DNA of 64,000 bases from Prevotella sp. (GCA_017557405.1 JAFYYV010000047.1:1-64000), one strand, 5' to 3'; counted from the first letter of the stretch, positions 7,358 through 16,109 are shown. Notes: generated from the sequence alone by a model not told the origin. Numbers and translations: made by a program.

Positions 7358-8902
7358 CTATTTCTGGCGACTCCCCACGATCTTGCGCACGGCAATCACG
7401 AGTTTATCTACGTCCTCGCGAGTGTTGTAGAGGGCGAATGTAGGACGGACGCTCATCTCGTAGCCAAGTGCACGGAGGGCAGGTTGGGCGCAGTGGTGAC
7501 CAGCACGTACGGCGATACCCTCTTTGTCGAGCAGGGTGCCCGTCTCTGGAACGGGGATGCCGTCGAGCACGAAACTCACCACCGACACGCGGTTCTTGGG
7601 GTTGCCGATGAGTGTGAGTCCCTTGATCTGAGCCAATTGCTCACGGGCGTACTCGGTGAGTTGGTGTTCGTGGTGCTCGATGTTGCGGATACCGAGACGG
7701 CTCACGTAGTCGAGGGCGGCACCGAGTCCAATGGCGTCGGCCACGTTGGGCGTGCCAGCCTCGAAACGGGCAGGCGGCACATTGTACTCCGTGCGTTCGA
7801 TGGTCACATCCTTAATCATATTACCACCACCTTGCCAAGGCTGCATCTTGTCGAGCAGGTCCTTGCGGCCATAGACCACGCCGATGCCGTTGGGCCCGTA
7901 GATTTTGTGGCCTGAGAAGACGAAGAAGTCGGCTCCCAACTGCTGCACATCCACGGGTGTGTGAGCAATCGACTGTGCACCGTCAATCAGCACGGGGATA
8001 TTGTGCGAGTGGGCAATGTCGATGATACGCTTCACATCGTTGATGGTGCCGAACGTGTTGTTCACATGTCCCACGCTGACGAAGCGCGTGCGAGGTGTAA
8101 TCAATCGCTCGAACTCGGAGAGAATCAGGTCGCCGTTCTTGTCCGTCGGGATGGCCTTCAGCGTAGCACCCTTCTCGCGAGCCACCTGCTGCCAGGGCAC
8201 GATATTGGCGTGGTGGTCGAGTTCGCTGACTATGACCTCATCGCCAGGCGTCAGGAACTGCCGACCATAGGTCTGTGCCACAAGGTTGATGCCCTCGGTC
8301 GTGCCGCGCACGAAGATGATCTCCTCGCTACTAGAGGCATTGATGAATCGCTGCACCTTTTCGCGGGCTTCCTCGTAGGCATCCGTGGCGCGGGCAGCCA
8401 ACGTGTGGGCACCGCGGTGGATGTTCGAATTGTAGTTTTTGTAATAGTGGCTGATTTTGTCGATCACCTGCAGTGGTTTCTGCGTGGTGGCGCCGTTGTC
8501 GAGCCATACGAGGTCGTGGCCGTTCACCTTCTGATGGAGCACGGGGAAGTCCTTCTTGATTTCCTCCGAGTTCAGCGTATCCACCTCTTCGTAGTTCAGT
8601 TCGCGCAGCTTCTGTGTCTCTGGGATGCCAATGCCGAAGCCATTGTCCTGAGGCACCGCCTTCACCGAATCGCGCGAATCGTCAGGGTCGCCGAAGTAAG
8701 GTAGGTCGGCATAGCCACTTCCACCAGCCAGCAGTTGCTTGAAGCCCGCCTCCAGCTCCGTGAGGTTCAGGGCTGAGTCAGGCAGCACACTCTGACGAAT
8801 CTCCCTGGCCTCCTCGGGGCAATATTTTGAGGCGACTTCTCGAAGCAACGCAAAACCAGGGTCCTCGATGCCGTAGCCACTGATATTTTGTAGTTCAATC
8901 AT
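7358..8902 (-). CDS. cysteine desulfurase (SufS type) with N-terminal extension, probable encapsulin cargo
   Basis: A 514-residue protein. From about residue 105 it is a complete class V PLP desulfurase: WLDNGATTQKP, K333 in SGHKIYGPNGIG for PLP, and the catalytic C471 in AGHHCAQP. It removes sulfur from cysteine as a persulfide. The first 100 or so residues are an extra, partly disordered segment (for example YADLPYFGDPDDSRD) absent from ordinary SufS of about 405 residues. Desulfurases with such extensions are the known cargo of family 2 encapsulins, where the extension targets them into the shell. Its ATG touches the stop of the encapsulin gene, so stoichiometry may be coupled. The desulfurase call is firm; cargo status is a strong inference. 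Confidence 0.92.
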   Translation of the reverse strand: MIELQNISGYGIEDPGFALLREVASKYCPEEAREIRQSVLPDSALNLTELEAGFKQLLAGGSGYADLPYFGDPDDSRDSVKAVPQDNGFGIGIPETQKLRELNYEEVDTLNSEEIKKDFPVLHQKVNGHDLVWLDNGATTQKPLQVIDKISHYYKNYNSNIHRGAHTLAARATDAYEEAREKVQRFINASSSEEIIFVRGTTEGINLVAQTYGRQFLTPGDEVIVSELDHHANIVPWQQVAREKGATLKAIPTDKNGDLILSEFERLITPRTRFVSVGHVNNTFGTINDVKRIIDIAHSHNIPVLIDGAQSIAHTPVDVQQLGADFFVFSGHKIYGPNGIGVVYGRKDLLDKMQPWQGGGNMIKDVTIERTEYNVPPARFEAGTPNVADAIGLGAALDYVSRLGIRNIEHHEHQLTEYAREQLAQIKGLTLIGNPKNRVSVVSFVLDGIPVPETGTLLDKEGIAVRAGHHCAQPALRALGYEMSVRPTFALYNTREDVDKLVIAVRKIVGSRQK

Positions 8903-10341
8903 TATTTCTCTACTTTATTTCGATGCTGATAATCGTGATAATAGCCCACTTCCACGTTCTCAAGCACAGCGATGGCGTCGTCGGTGAGGGCGGCCAGTGA
9001 GAAGTATTTCGTGAGCAGATATGAGGCTACACCGAATTTGTCGAGACCCATCAGACGAGCACTCAAACTTGGTGCAATCTCACCAGGGATGCCACTTTGG
9101 TGTAGACCGATGACACCCTGGTTCTGCTCGCCAGTACGCACGAGGATGATTTTCGTGGTGCCTACACCGCGGCCCGTCAGATATTGGCCTTCCACCTCCA
9201 CCTTGTCTGAAGGAATCAGGGGCACGCCGCGCCACAGGATGACATTGGTGCCGAAGAGGTCGGTGGTCACAGGGGGCACACCGCGCCAAGTGCACTCGCG
9301 CTCGAAGGCGGCGATGGCACGCGGATGGGCCACGAAGAATGCAGGCTCCTTCCAAACAAGACTCAACAGTTCGTCGAGGTCATCTGGAGTTGGTGCACCA
9401 TAACGTGTGGTGATACGATAGGCAGGGTTGGCAGCAGCCAGCAAGCCGAACTGCTTGTTGTTGATGAGTTCCCACTCCTGACGTTCCTTGATGCTCTCAA
9501 TCGACAGGCGCAACTGCTCTTCCAACTGGTTGTAGGGATTGTTATAGAGATCGCTGACTCGGGTGTGCACACGCACCACGGTCTGTAGGGTGTTCAATGA
9601 GAATTCCGTAGGGTTCTCCTCGTAGTCGATGTAGGTCTCAGGGATGATATTGTCCTCCTCGTGACCGCTCACCAAGTCTATGTGCTTCTCGCCGTTGTCG
9701 TTGACAGAGGCTTTCAGGCGCAGTTGTTTGTCAACTGCCTTGTTGAATGTCTCGCGGAAGTCGGGCACCTCTTTGATGAACTTCACCAGTTCCTTCAGTT
9801 TCAGGCCAAGGAACACGGTGGGTGTGATGGCGCGAACGCTGACGGTCGATTCCTGCTCGTCCAGCAGATCAGCCTCGCCGAAATACTCGCCGTCACCCAA
9901 CAGAGCAATCCGTAGTTCCTCACCATGAGGTCCTTTGCTGATGACCTCAGCTTGGCCGTTGGCTACGATGAAGAAACGCTGCTTGTCTTTGCCTTCCTCT
10001 ACGAACAGCTTGTCAACATCCACTTCCTTCGTCTCAAACGAGCTGACCAATCGGTTCAGAATCTCATCGTCGAACTCAGAGAACAAGGGGATGGCCTTCA
10101 GGTTCTTTGCCGTAAACGAGGGCACACCGTCCACATATTGAATGGGGAGGCGGTCGTTCTTCCGGAGTTCCACTTTCGTGCGGTTAACGCGGAATGTACC
10201 ACCGCTTACTTGCACCCAAGGCAATAGTTTCAGGAGTAATCTTGGGGTGATACTGCCCATCTGCGGGGCGGTCTTCGTTGTTGTCGCCAGTCTTCTGGCG
10301 GTAGCAGTGGTCACACTGCGCTGAAGATTTGATTCTGCCAT
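8902..10341 (-). CDS. family 2 encapsulin shell protein with cyclic-nucleotide-binding insert
   Basis: A 479-residue HK97-fold-type shell protein. Residues 1-80 form the N-terminal arm (RTKVELRKNDRLPIQYVDG). Residues 84-200 are an inserted CRP-like cNMP-binding domain (IPLFSEFDDEIL, ANGQAEVIS, GEYFGEADLL, VSVRA). The rest is the shell core (TSLNTLQ-like start, KEPAFFVAHPRAIAAFE, QSGIPGEIAPSLSARLMGLD). The insert is the hallmark of the subtype usually called 2B. The cassette keeps G151-E152 and G155-E156, but the usual phosphate-binding Arg of the R-T/S-A-S motif is replaced (QESTVSVR). The desulfurase follows directly, so the particle probably stores or handles sulfur. Confidence 0.92.
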   Translation of the reverse strand: MAESNLQRSVTTATARRLATTTKTAPQMGSITPRLLLKLLPWVQVSGGTFRVNRTKVELRKNDRLPIQYVDGVPSFTAKNLKAIPLFSEFDDEILNRLVSSFETKEVDVDKLFVEEGKDKQRFFIVANGQAEVISKGPHGEELRIALLGDGEYFGEADLLDEQESTVSVRAITPTVFLGLKLKELVKFIKEVPDFRETFNKAVDKQLRLKASVNDNGEKHIDLVSGHEEDNIIPETYIDYEENPTEFSLNTLQTVVRVHTRVSDLYNNPYNQLEEQLRLSIESIKERQEWELINNKQFGLLAAANPAYRITTRYGAPTPDDLDELLSLVWKEPAFFVAHPRAIAAFERECTWRGVPPVTTDLFGTNVILWRGVPLIPSDKVEVEGQYLTGRGVGTTKIILVRTGEQNQGVIGLHQSGIPGEIAPSLSARLMGLDKFGVASYLLTKYFSLAALTDDAIAVLENVEVGYYHDYQHRNKVEK

Positions 10342-10372
10342 AACTTTAATTCCTTTTTATGTTAATGCTAAT

Positions 10373-10597
10373 TTACTTTTTGATGGTCACCTTATGCGTG
10401 GTTCCTTCTACGTGTTCTACTGAGAGAACGTTGTATCCCTGTTCCTTCGCGTTGCGGGGTACATTGTCGAGAGGTTCGCCCTCGGCGAGGAGTACTTCGA
10501 GGATATCACCCTCATTGAGTTTAGAGAGCTCAATCTTTGTCTTTACGAAAGTCATCGGGCAATGCTCTTTCGTAATGTCTAATACCTTTGTTGCCAT
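10373..10597 (-). CDS. TusA/SirA-like sulfur carrier
   Basis: A 74-residue protein with the TusA-family two-layer fold pattern and the active cysteine in EHCPMTFVKTK (C13). The family's usual CPxP is here CPMT. TusA-type proteins accept persulfide sulfur from a cysteine desulfurase and pass it to DsrE-like or other acceptors. It lies 31 bp upstream of the encapsulin gene, so it is a likely relay for sulfur released inside or at the shell. A YedF-like role is possible. No membrane segments were seen. Confidence 0.88.
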   Translation of the reverse strand: MATKVLDITKEHCPMTFVKTKIELSKLNEGDILEVLLAEGEPLDNVPRNAKEQGYNVLSVEHVEGTTHKVTIKK

Positions 10598-10635
10598 AAA
10601 TGTCGGTTATTTAATGTTTAATCTTTAATGTTTAA

Positions 10636-11115
10636 TCAGATAAACAGCGTTTGTCCGTTTTCAGATAGCTTCAGGAACGAAGCTACGCCTAGTACATCCT
10701 TCACCTCAGGGATGAAATCTTCCTTTTTCAGCCCTAGGACGTGCATCGCCATCTCACAAGCATAGAGGTTGATACCCAGAACCTTGGCAGCCTCTACCAA
10801 TTCCTCCAGAGTAGCCACGTTGTTTTTTCGCATGAGGTAGCGGAATATCTTGGGCCCTGCACCAAGGAAGTTGAATCGTGAGGTAGGTGTCACTTTCAAA
10901 CCACCCATCATGAATCCAAAGAGTTTCGTGAGCCAATTTCCGCCCGTGAAACTACGTCCTTGCTTGCGTTTGATGGCGTCGAGCCCCCAGAACGTGAAGA
11001 AGATGTTGACCTCATACCCTACTGCTGCCGCGCCCGTACCTAATGTAAATACAGCCGTCAGCTTGTCGAAATCGCCACTGAAGGCGATGATGCTTAATTT
11101 CTTGTATTCTGCCAT
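10636..11115 (-). CDS. DsrE/DsrF/DrsH-like sulfurtransferase
   Basis: A 159-residue DsrE-like protein. The start SIIAFSGDFDKLTAVFTLGTGAAA and the motif LYACEMAMHVLGL, with its single conserved cysteine (about C126), match the DrsE_2 group of peroxiredoxin-like sulfur relay proteins. These take persulfide from TusA-type carriers. A Gly/Met-rich stretch around 60-75 may contact membranes, as in relatives. It is the first gene of the encapsulin operon and follows an operator-bearing promoter. The substrate is unknown. Confidence 0.85.
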   Translation of the reverse strand: MAEYKKLSIIAFSGDFDKLTAVFTLGTGAAAVGYEVNIFFTFWGLDAIKRKQGRSFTGGNWLTKLFGFMMGGLKVTPTSRFNFLGAGPKIFRYLMRKNNVATLEELVEAAKVLGINLYACEMAMHVLGLKKEDFIPEVKDVLGVASFLKLSENGQTLFI

Positions 11116-11156
11116 AATTTTGTCGGTTTAAATTGCAGTGTGATTAAATCACGGTG

Positions 11157-11227
11157 CAAAATTAAGGCGATTTCGCTAATTACGAAATCGCCTTAACGTG
11201 GCATTGTGACTACCAAAAGTATGGTAT
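11157..11227 (-). promoter_or_regulatory. sulfur-regulon promoter A (DsrE-encapsulin operon)
   Basis: On the minus strand: operator ATACCATACTTTTGGTAG (11227-11210), 5 bp, a second element beginning ATGCC and containing GGCGATTT, then the -7 box TAATTTTG (11164-11157). The distance from operator to box is 45 bp, exactly as at four other promoters in this window. It drives the DsrE-TusA-encapsulin-desulfurase-sulfhydrylase unit. Confidence 0.8.
11162..11196 (-). terminator. 14-bp perfect stem overlapping promoter A
   Basis: TTAAGGCGATTTCG (11162-11175) and CGAAATCGCCTTAA (11183-11196) form a perfect 14-bp stem with a 7-nt loop. It follows the symporter gene on the minus strand, so it may terminate that message. 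Its arms occupy the spacer and part of the second operator element of promoter A. Confidence 0.6.
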
Positions 11228-11228
11228 T

Positions 11229-12416
11229 TTATTGAAGGTCGTGGTCGGTCATCGCACAGACGCAGGAGTCGGACCACACGTTCTCGGCAGTTTCAACCAT
11301 GTCGATAATGGTATAAATGGGTAGGATGATACCGAGAATGGCTAAAGGAGCGCCAATACCCGACATCAGAGAGAGTGTCAGGAAAAAACAGCCCATGGGG
11401 ACACCAGCGTTGCCAATGGCGGAAACTACAGAGATGAGTATCCACAAGAGGATGGTGCCGAAGGTGAGGTGCGTGCCGCCATTCTGCATCACAAACAATG
11501 AAGTGACGAGTATAAAAGCTGCGCAACCATTCATGTTGATAGTCGTGCAGATGGGGAGCACGAAGCGAGCTATCTCTTTACGCACGCCGAGGCGTTGCTC
11601 TGCCGATTCCATCGTGACGGGTAGTGTGGCGGCACTGCTCTTTGTGAAGAGAGCCATCAAGACAGCAGGCATCATACGGCCGAGGACATGGATTGGATTC
11701 AGACCACGAGCCAAGAGGAAAAGCGGCAGAACGATAAAGAATTGTATGACGTTTCCACCTAGAACCACTATCACATATTTGCCTATCGAATCGGCCACTA
11801 CACCGGCACTGACTTGTGCAGATAGTTGTGCCGAGAAAGCTACGATGCCAAGGGGTAAGGTCCAGATCAATCCACGAATCAACAGAAAGAGCAATTCCTG
11901 CAAGCCTAATAACCCTTTCACTACGACAGATTTGTTTTCGCTCTCAGGCAATTTCGAGAGTCCAATGCCGATGGCAAAGGCCAATAGCAATAGTGAAAGG
12001 ACATTGCCCTCAAGGAAGGGCTTCACGATGTTGTTGGGGATGACGTTCAATATATGGTCATAGAATGATGTTTGAGGGCTGATGTCTGCGGGCTGAGTAC
12101 TGCTGCTGATGGTTTCCACTGGCAGATTGCCTGGAGCCACTAACACATATAGCAAGGCTCCTACTGCTGCGGCAGCGAATGTCGTCAGCAGTGTATAAAT
12201 CAAAGTTCGCCCAAAGATGCGACCAGACCCTTTCGAGCCGAAAGTGGCAAAAGTGGTAATCACCGCCAACACAATCGTCGGCACCGCCAACAACTGAAAC
12301 AGGCGTGTATAAACCGTCGCCACAAAGTCCATTACGTCGTTGAGCCACCCTAATCCGAGCAGCCCTAACACGGCGCCCACTACGAGCGCCCCAATCCATA
12401 TTATCGTCTTTTTCAT
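11229..12416 (-). CDS. dicarboxylate/amino acid:cation symporter (DAACS family), possibly for cystine
   Basis: A 395-residue multi-pass inner-membrane protein. It has the family's serine-rich reentrant loop (TKSSAATLPVTM), the substrate motif NMNGCAAF (NMDGTA in the glutamate carriers) and GNAGVPMG near the second reentrant loop. The family covers glutamate/aspartate, C4-dicarboxylate and cystine (TcyP) transporters, using Na+ or H+. The start is the ATG at 12414-12416, one base after the receptor stop; an upstream TTG is ignored. Being in the sulfur regulon, cystine or another sulfur amino acid is the likely substrate; that is inference. Confidence 0.87.
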   Translation of the reverse strand: MKKTIIWIGALVVGAVLGLLGLGWLNDVMDFVATVYTRLFQLLAVPTIVLAVITTFATFGSKGSGRIFGRTLIYTLLTTFAAAAVGALLYVLVAPGNLPVETISSSTQPADISPQTSFYDHILNVIPNNIVKPFLEGNVLSLLLLAFAIGIGLSKLPESENKSVVVKGLLGLQELLFLLIRGLIWTLPLGIVAFSAQLSAQVSAGVVADSIGKYVIVVLGGNVIQFFIVLPLFLLARGLNPIHVLGRMMPAVLMALFTKSSAATLPVTMESAEQRLGVRKEIARFVLPICTTINMNGCAAFILVTSLFVMQNGGTHLTFGTILLWILISVVSAIGNAGVPMGCFFLTLSLMSGIGAPLAILGIILPIYTIIDMVETAENVWSDSCVCAMTDHDLQ

Positions 12417-12417
12417 C

Positions 12418-14391
12418 CTATAACTCAAACGTCAAATTCAAATAAATATTGCGTCCCTTCTGTGGGATGTGGTTCCAGTCGGCGTAGGTGGCGTACTGCT
12501 TGTCGAAGAGATTCTCGACACCAGCCCTAACTATGAACTGTGAACTATGGACAAAGAACTGATACTGCGCAGCCAAGTTGACTATCGTCCAAGCCTTAGC
12601 CGCTGTCTCGCCGTACTTTGCGCCATAATTGCTTTGGCGAGCATTGCCTTTAATGGTGGCTTGCACCTGTAAACGCTGGTAATGGTATTGCAACTCGGAT
12701 TGCCAACTGACGGGCGAGATAAGAGGAAGTGGATCGCCGTCGGCATCCCGTCCTGTACTATAGCTCACCTTGCCATTCCAATTTACTCGTTCTGTCAGTT
12801 GCCATTCTGCTGTCAGTGATGCATTGGCGATAGTGGCATGCGAAATGTTACCATAAACTTTTACTCCCTCAGCATCGACAGTCATAGGCGACAAACGTGT
12901 CTCGAATTGCCCGATGATGTAGTTGCTGAACAAGAAAGCATTGGCGTCAAAGGCCATTGAACAAAGGCCATTGAACAATGACCATTTCAAGGCACCATTC
13001 ACCTCTACCGCCGACTCGTTCTTCAGCGAGGGATTGCCGATGTAATCGTACTGGTCGAATGTGTTGTTCAGATAGTAACCATAGGCCTCCGTCACCGTGG
13101 GAGCACGACTGCCCCAACCGGCTCCGATGGAGCAATTAAAAAAATTAAAAATAAAAAAATTGTAGTTGGCAGCGATGCGACCCGTTGTCTGATGATACGC
13201 GTCGGTCATGCCAGGGAAGAACACACGCAAGGCATGGTAGCCCTCCTCGTTGTTCAGGCGCTGCTGCTGCCACGCCACTTTGGCTGACAGGCGCAGCGAC
13301 TGATGATGGGTGATACTCACGTTGTCGGTCAGAGCCACACCTGTGTTCAGTGTACCAACGTCGGGCCACGTCACCATATACATGGGTGCCGCGCCACCAG
13401 GGTACATTGTCATGTCTGCAAACAAACGGTTATAGTAGAGGTCGTAGTTTAGCGTCAGGTCATGTAGTTTGCGCGAGGTCGTCAGCAGGCTATACACACC
13501 CGCCGTCCCACTGTCGCCAGGCATATCCATGTGAATGGCTACGTTAGGACGCTTGGTGTCGTCCATCTCGTGGGTGATATGGTTGTAATAGGCCTTCGTC
13601 TCCCAACTGGCACGTGGAAAAAGGTGCTTGTACGACAGTGAGGTGATTAAGCCCTCGGCCTTAGCCACGTCCATGTTCAGGGCGGGATAGCCCACATCGG
13701 TGGCGCGGTCGAAGATGAATGTTGCCTCCAACATATCCTTATCGGCCAATCGCAAGCCAGCATTCGTAAAGACGTTCACCTTTTGGAACTGCGAGAATTG
13801 CAGCTCCTCGCCACCTCCCACCTTGTAGTTGTCGGCATGACGATAGAAAGCGCCCGCATTGAGGTACGTACGATGGTTACTAAGCGCTGCATCGGCACCA
13901 TATACCTGCATGTGACCATTCCACTCATGACCAGCCGAAAGGCTGATGTGTCGAGGATCGTTGTCGAAGCCCGCCTTGCGAAGTTTCAGGTCGAGGCTGC
14001 CACCGATGTTGCCCGTTGCCTGCGGATTGCCATCGAGACCGCTGTTCAGGCTGATGCTTTGCAAGTTTCCACTCTCCACGTACGATGTCACAGGATCCAT
14101 CTTGTCCGTGCAGGCATAGAAAATCTTCATGCCGTCTATGGTCGTAGAGAGACGTTCCGTCTGCATGTTGTTCACCACAGGTTCCCAAGCATAAGAGCCG
14201 CGACGAACGAGGTTCACGTTTCGCAGCTCACTCAGATGTTCATCGATGCTGGCCACCTGGCCCTTTGCCGAGTGTTTCCTTCCCCGCCCCGCCCCCGACA
14301 CGATGACCACTTCGTCAAGGTTCTGAGCCTTTTCGGTGACCACCGTGTCGGACAACAATATAGTTGATAGCAAAACAGTTTCCAGCACCAT
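12418..14391 (-). CDS. TonB-dependent receptor, copper-receptor-like
   Basis: A 657-residue outer-membrane receptor: TonB-box-like LDEVVIVSG (residues 25-33), a plug domain, and a barrel ending in LYLNLTFEL with a C-terminal hydrophobic residue. A C-x3-M motif (C94-TDK-M98, then DP) in the plug and an HMDM stretch in the barrel recall the Cys/Met/His copper site of OprC-type receptors. It follows a lipoprotein with a YtkA/FixH-like domain and precedes the symporter, in a unit with operator B. Metal specificity is inferred from two short motifs. A short repeat-derived insertion (VHSSQFIV) lies near the C-terminus. Confidence 0.88.
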   Translation of the reverse strand: MVLETVLLSTILLSDTVVTEKAQNLDEVVIVSGAGRGRKHSAKGQVASIDEHLSELRNVNLVRRGSYAWEPVVNNMQTERLSTTIDGMKIFYACTDKMDPVTSYVESGNLQSISLNSGLDGNPQATGNIGGSLDLKLRKAGFDNDPRHISLSAGHEWNGHMQVYGADAALSNHRTYLNAGAFYRHADNYKVGGGEELQFSQFQKVNVFTNAGLRLADKDMLEATFIFDRATDVGYPALNMDVAKAEGLITSLSYKHLFPRASWETKAYYNHITHEMDDTKRPNVAIHMDMPGDSGTAGVYSLLTTSRKLHDLTLNYDLYYNRLFADMTMYPGGAAPMYMVTWPDVGTLNTGVALTDNVSITHHQSLRLSAKVAWQQQRLNNEEGYHALRVFFPGMTDAYHQTTGRIAANYNFFIFNFFNCSIGAGWGSRAPTVTEAYGYYLNNTFDQYDYIGNPSLKNESAVEVNGALKWSLFNGLCSMAFDANAFLFSNYIIGQFETRLSPMTVDAEGVKVYGNISHATIANASLTAEWQLTERVNWNGKVSYSTGRDADGDPLPLISPVSWQSELQYHYQRLQVQATIKGNARQSNYGAKYGETAAKAWTIVNLAAQYQFFVHSSQFIVRAGVENLFDKQYATYADWNHIPQKGRNIYLNLTFEL

Positions 14392-14444
14392 TCTTATTTA
14401 CATTTATACGATTTACAATTTGGTTGCGCTAACAGCCACTTCAA

Positions 14445-15398
14445 TTAAATCGTGACTTCCCAATATAGCGAGCTATATCCGTCGCTCAAGTCGTCGCCAC
14501 CAGCCACTATGTTGCCTTGGGCGTCCTTCACAGTGAGATGGATACGCCAACGACCAGTCATCGTCAGATTCACCGTGCCTTGATAGCTACCATCGGCCTG
14601 CTTTGTTAGGGCTACATTGTCGGGCGACGTATGGTTACCCATGTCGGGCATGCGTGGATCAATCTCTATAACGAACTGCTCTGGTGCCAGACCATATGGT
14701 GTTGTGGCAGGTGTGTTCTTTTTCGACACGTAAGCCGTAATCGTATTCTTGCCAGTTTTCCAATCAGAGGGATTCACCAGCGAGAGATAATAGTTGTTGT
14801 TGTCAGCCTTGAATGACTTCAGCCACTGCTGACCTTCGGGCAGCGCGTCCACGGTGATGTCGGCAGCCTCGATGCCGCCATTGGCTCCCAGCACATTCAC
14901 GTTGTAGCCAAGTGTCCACGAACCAGCCTCACTAGTGTTCATCACAAACGATATCCATCCGCGCTTCACGGCCAGATAGTCCTTGTTAAACGTTTCAACA
15001 CTGCCGCTTACGGGCGTGCTATGCTTCATGTTCATTTTGACCATCAGCATCAACGGTGTCAAACCAGTGATGTCGAAGTTCTTAATATAGTTGCCATTCT
15101 TTTTCTTGGTAGCCACGAAGAAAATCTCGTTGTAGCCCGTGTGGAATGATCCGTTGCGCGAATAGGCGAAGATGTCGTATTTGTCGTCTATCGTCGTTGA
15201 TAGTTCTGGGATAATCTTTACAGTCTGCAGGAACCTATACACCTGCAGTGCTTCCTCTGCCGAGCAGCAGTCAATATCGCCATCTATTGTAATACCTGGA
15301 ATCTCAATCGCCTGACTTCCAAAATCATCATTCGAGTTGCATGAGGTCAATCCCATCAGGACTGCCGTTGCCAAAAACAATCTCATTACCTTTTTCAT
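14445..15398 (-). CDS. lipoprotein with YtkA/FixH-like domain
   Basis: A 317-residue lipoprotein: signal peptide with lipobox LMGLTSC (acylated Cys at about 20). The C-terminal domain (about 235-317) contains DPRMPDMGNHTSPDN and TGRWRIHLTVKD, resembling YtkA/FixH-type domains linked to copper handling. The middle is an unassigned beta-rich region. It lies 53 bp upstream of the TonB receptor gene and follows operator B, so it is probably the surface or periplasmic partner of that receptor. A metal-binding role through the Met/His cluster is inference. Confidence 0.8.
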   Translation of the reverse strand: MKKVMRLFLATAVLMGLTSCNSNDDFGSQAIEIPGITIDGDIDCCSAEEALQVYRFLQTVKIIPELSTTIDDKYDIFAYSRNGSFHTGYNEIFFVATKKKNGNYIKNFDITGLTPLMLMVKMNMKHSTPVSGSVETFNKDYLAVKRGWISFVMNTSEAGSWTLGYNVNVLGANGGIEAADITVDALPEGQQWLKSFKADNNNYYLSLVNPSDWKTGKNTITAYVSKKNTPATTPYGLAPEQFVIEIDPRMPDMGNHTSPDNVALTKQADGSYQGTVNLTMTGRWRIHLTVKDAQGNIVAGGDDLSDGYSSLYWEVTI

Positions 15399-15427
15399 AT
15401 CCTTAGTATAATAAAAAATTCACACTG

Positions 15428-15498
15428 CAAAGGTACGGCGATTTTCTCATCCCTACAATCGCCATTTCATGGCATTTCATATACCAAACGTTTGGCAT
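15428..15498 (-). promoter_or_regulatory. sulfur-regulon promoter B (lipoprotein-receptor-symporter)
   Basis: On the minus strand: palindrome ATGCCAAACGTTTGGTAT (15498-15481), 5 bp, second element ATGCCATGAAATGGCGATTG (its TTG is the -33 box), 20 bp, then -7 box TACCTTTG (15435-15428). The distance from palindrome to box is 45 bp. The second element is identical over 20 bases to that of promoter C. Confidence 0.87.
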
Positions 15499-15510
15499 GC
15501 CCCACAAGAC

Positions 15511-15547
15511 AAAACCGCCGAAACCCCAATAAACAAGGCTTCGGCGG
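15511..15547 (-). terminator. intrinsic terminator of the calycin-like lipoprotein gene
   Basis: On the minus strand a CCGCCGAA/TTCGGCGG stem (15547-15540 with 15522-15515) is followed by TTTT. It lies 34 bp after the stop at 15581. Confidence 0.75.
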
Positions 15548-15580
15548 CGCAATTCTTATCTTGTAACCGTACCTAACTGT

Positions 15581-16078
15581 TCATTTTTTGATTCCCTCAA
15601 AATGAATGGTGCCAATCATCTGGCCGGCATGCAGGAAGGTGTAGTCGAGTACCAGTCTCTTGTCCTTGTACTGACCAGCGATGTCGCCTGCAACGGTGTA
15701 GAAACCATTCATGCTTGAGTAGTCTTTTAGCGAGAAGGTGATGGCCTCGTCTGTCAGGACAGCAGGAATCTTGCGCACAATAGCTCCAAGATAGGCACCT
15801 TTGCCAACGTAGAAGGTGGGTTCGTTGATGATGAGAGTGCCGTCGGTGGCATTGACCGTGACGGTAGCTGTTTCAGTACCCTTGGGAGTCACGTCGTAGC
15901 TCTGTCGCTCGCCTGTCTGCGAGATGGTCACCAGCGTACCAGTGGCTTCACCTACATACTCGCCCTCGATGGAATTGATGGTCAGGGCCTCGACAACGTC
16001 ATCTTCATCGTTACTGCACGCCGTGAATGTAAGACTGGCAACGGCAGCTGCAATTAGGAATAATTTGTTTGCTTTCAT
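15581..16078 (-). CDS. small lipoprotein, calycin-like domain
   Basis: A 165-residue lipoprotein: MKANKLFLIAAAVASLTFTAC with acylated Cys at about 21, then a single beta-rich domain that fits the calycin-like (lipocalin-type barrel) proteins of Bacteroidales. The start is the ATG at 16076-16078, because an upstream in-frame start would place 22 residues before a clean signal peptide. It follows SusD, separated by a terminator-like hairpin, so it may be expressed at a lower level from the same message. The ligand is unknown. Confidence 0.75.
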   Translation of the reverse strand: MKANKLFLIAAAVASLTFTACSNDEDDVVEALTINSIEGEYVGEATGTLVTISQTGERQSYDVTPKGTETATVTVNATDGTLIINEPTFYVGKGAYLGAIVRKIPAVLTDEAITFSLKDYSSMNGFYTVAGDIAGQYKDKRLVLDYTFLHAGQMIGTIHFEGIKK

Positions 16079-16109
16079 ATAGTTTCTGTTTTTGTGTGGG
16101 ATAATAAAA

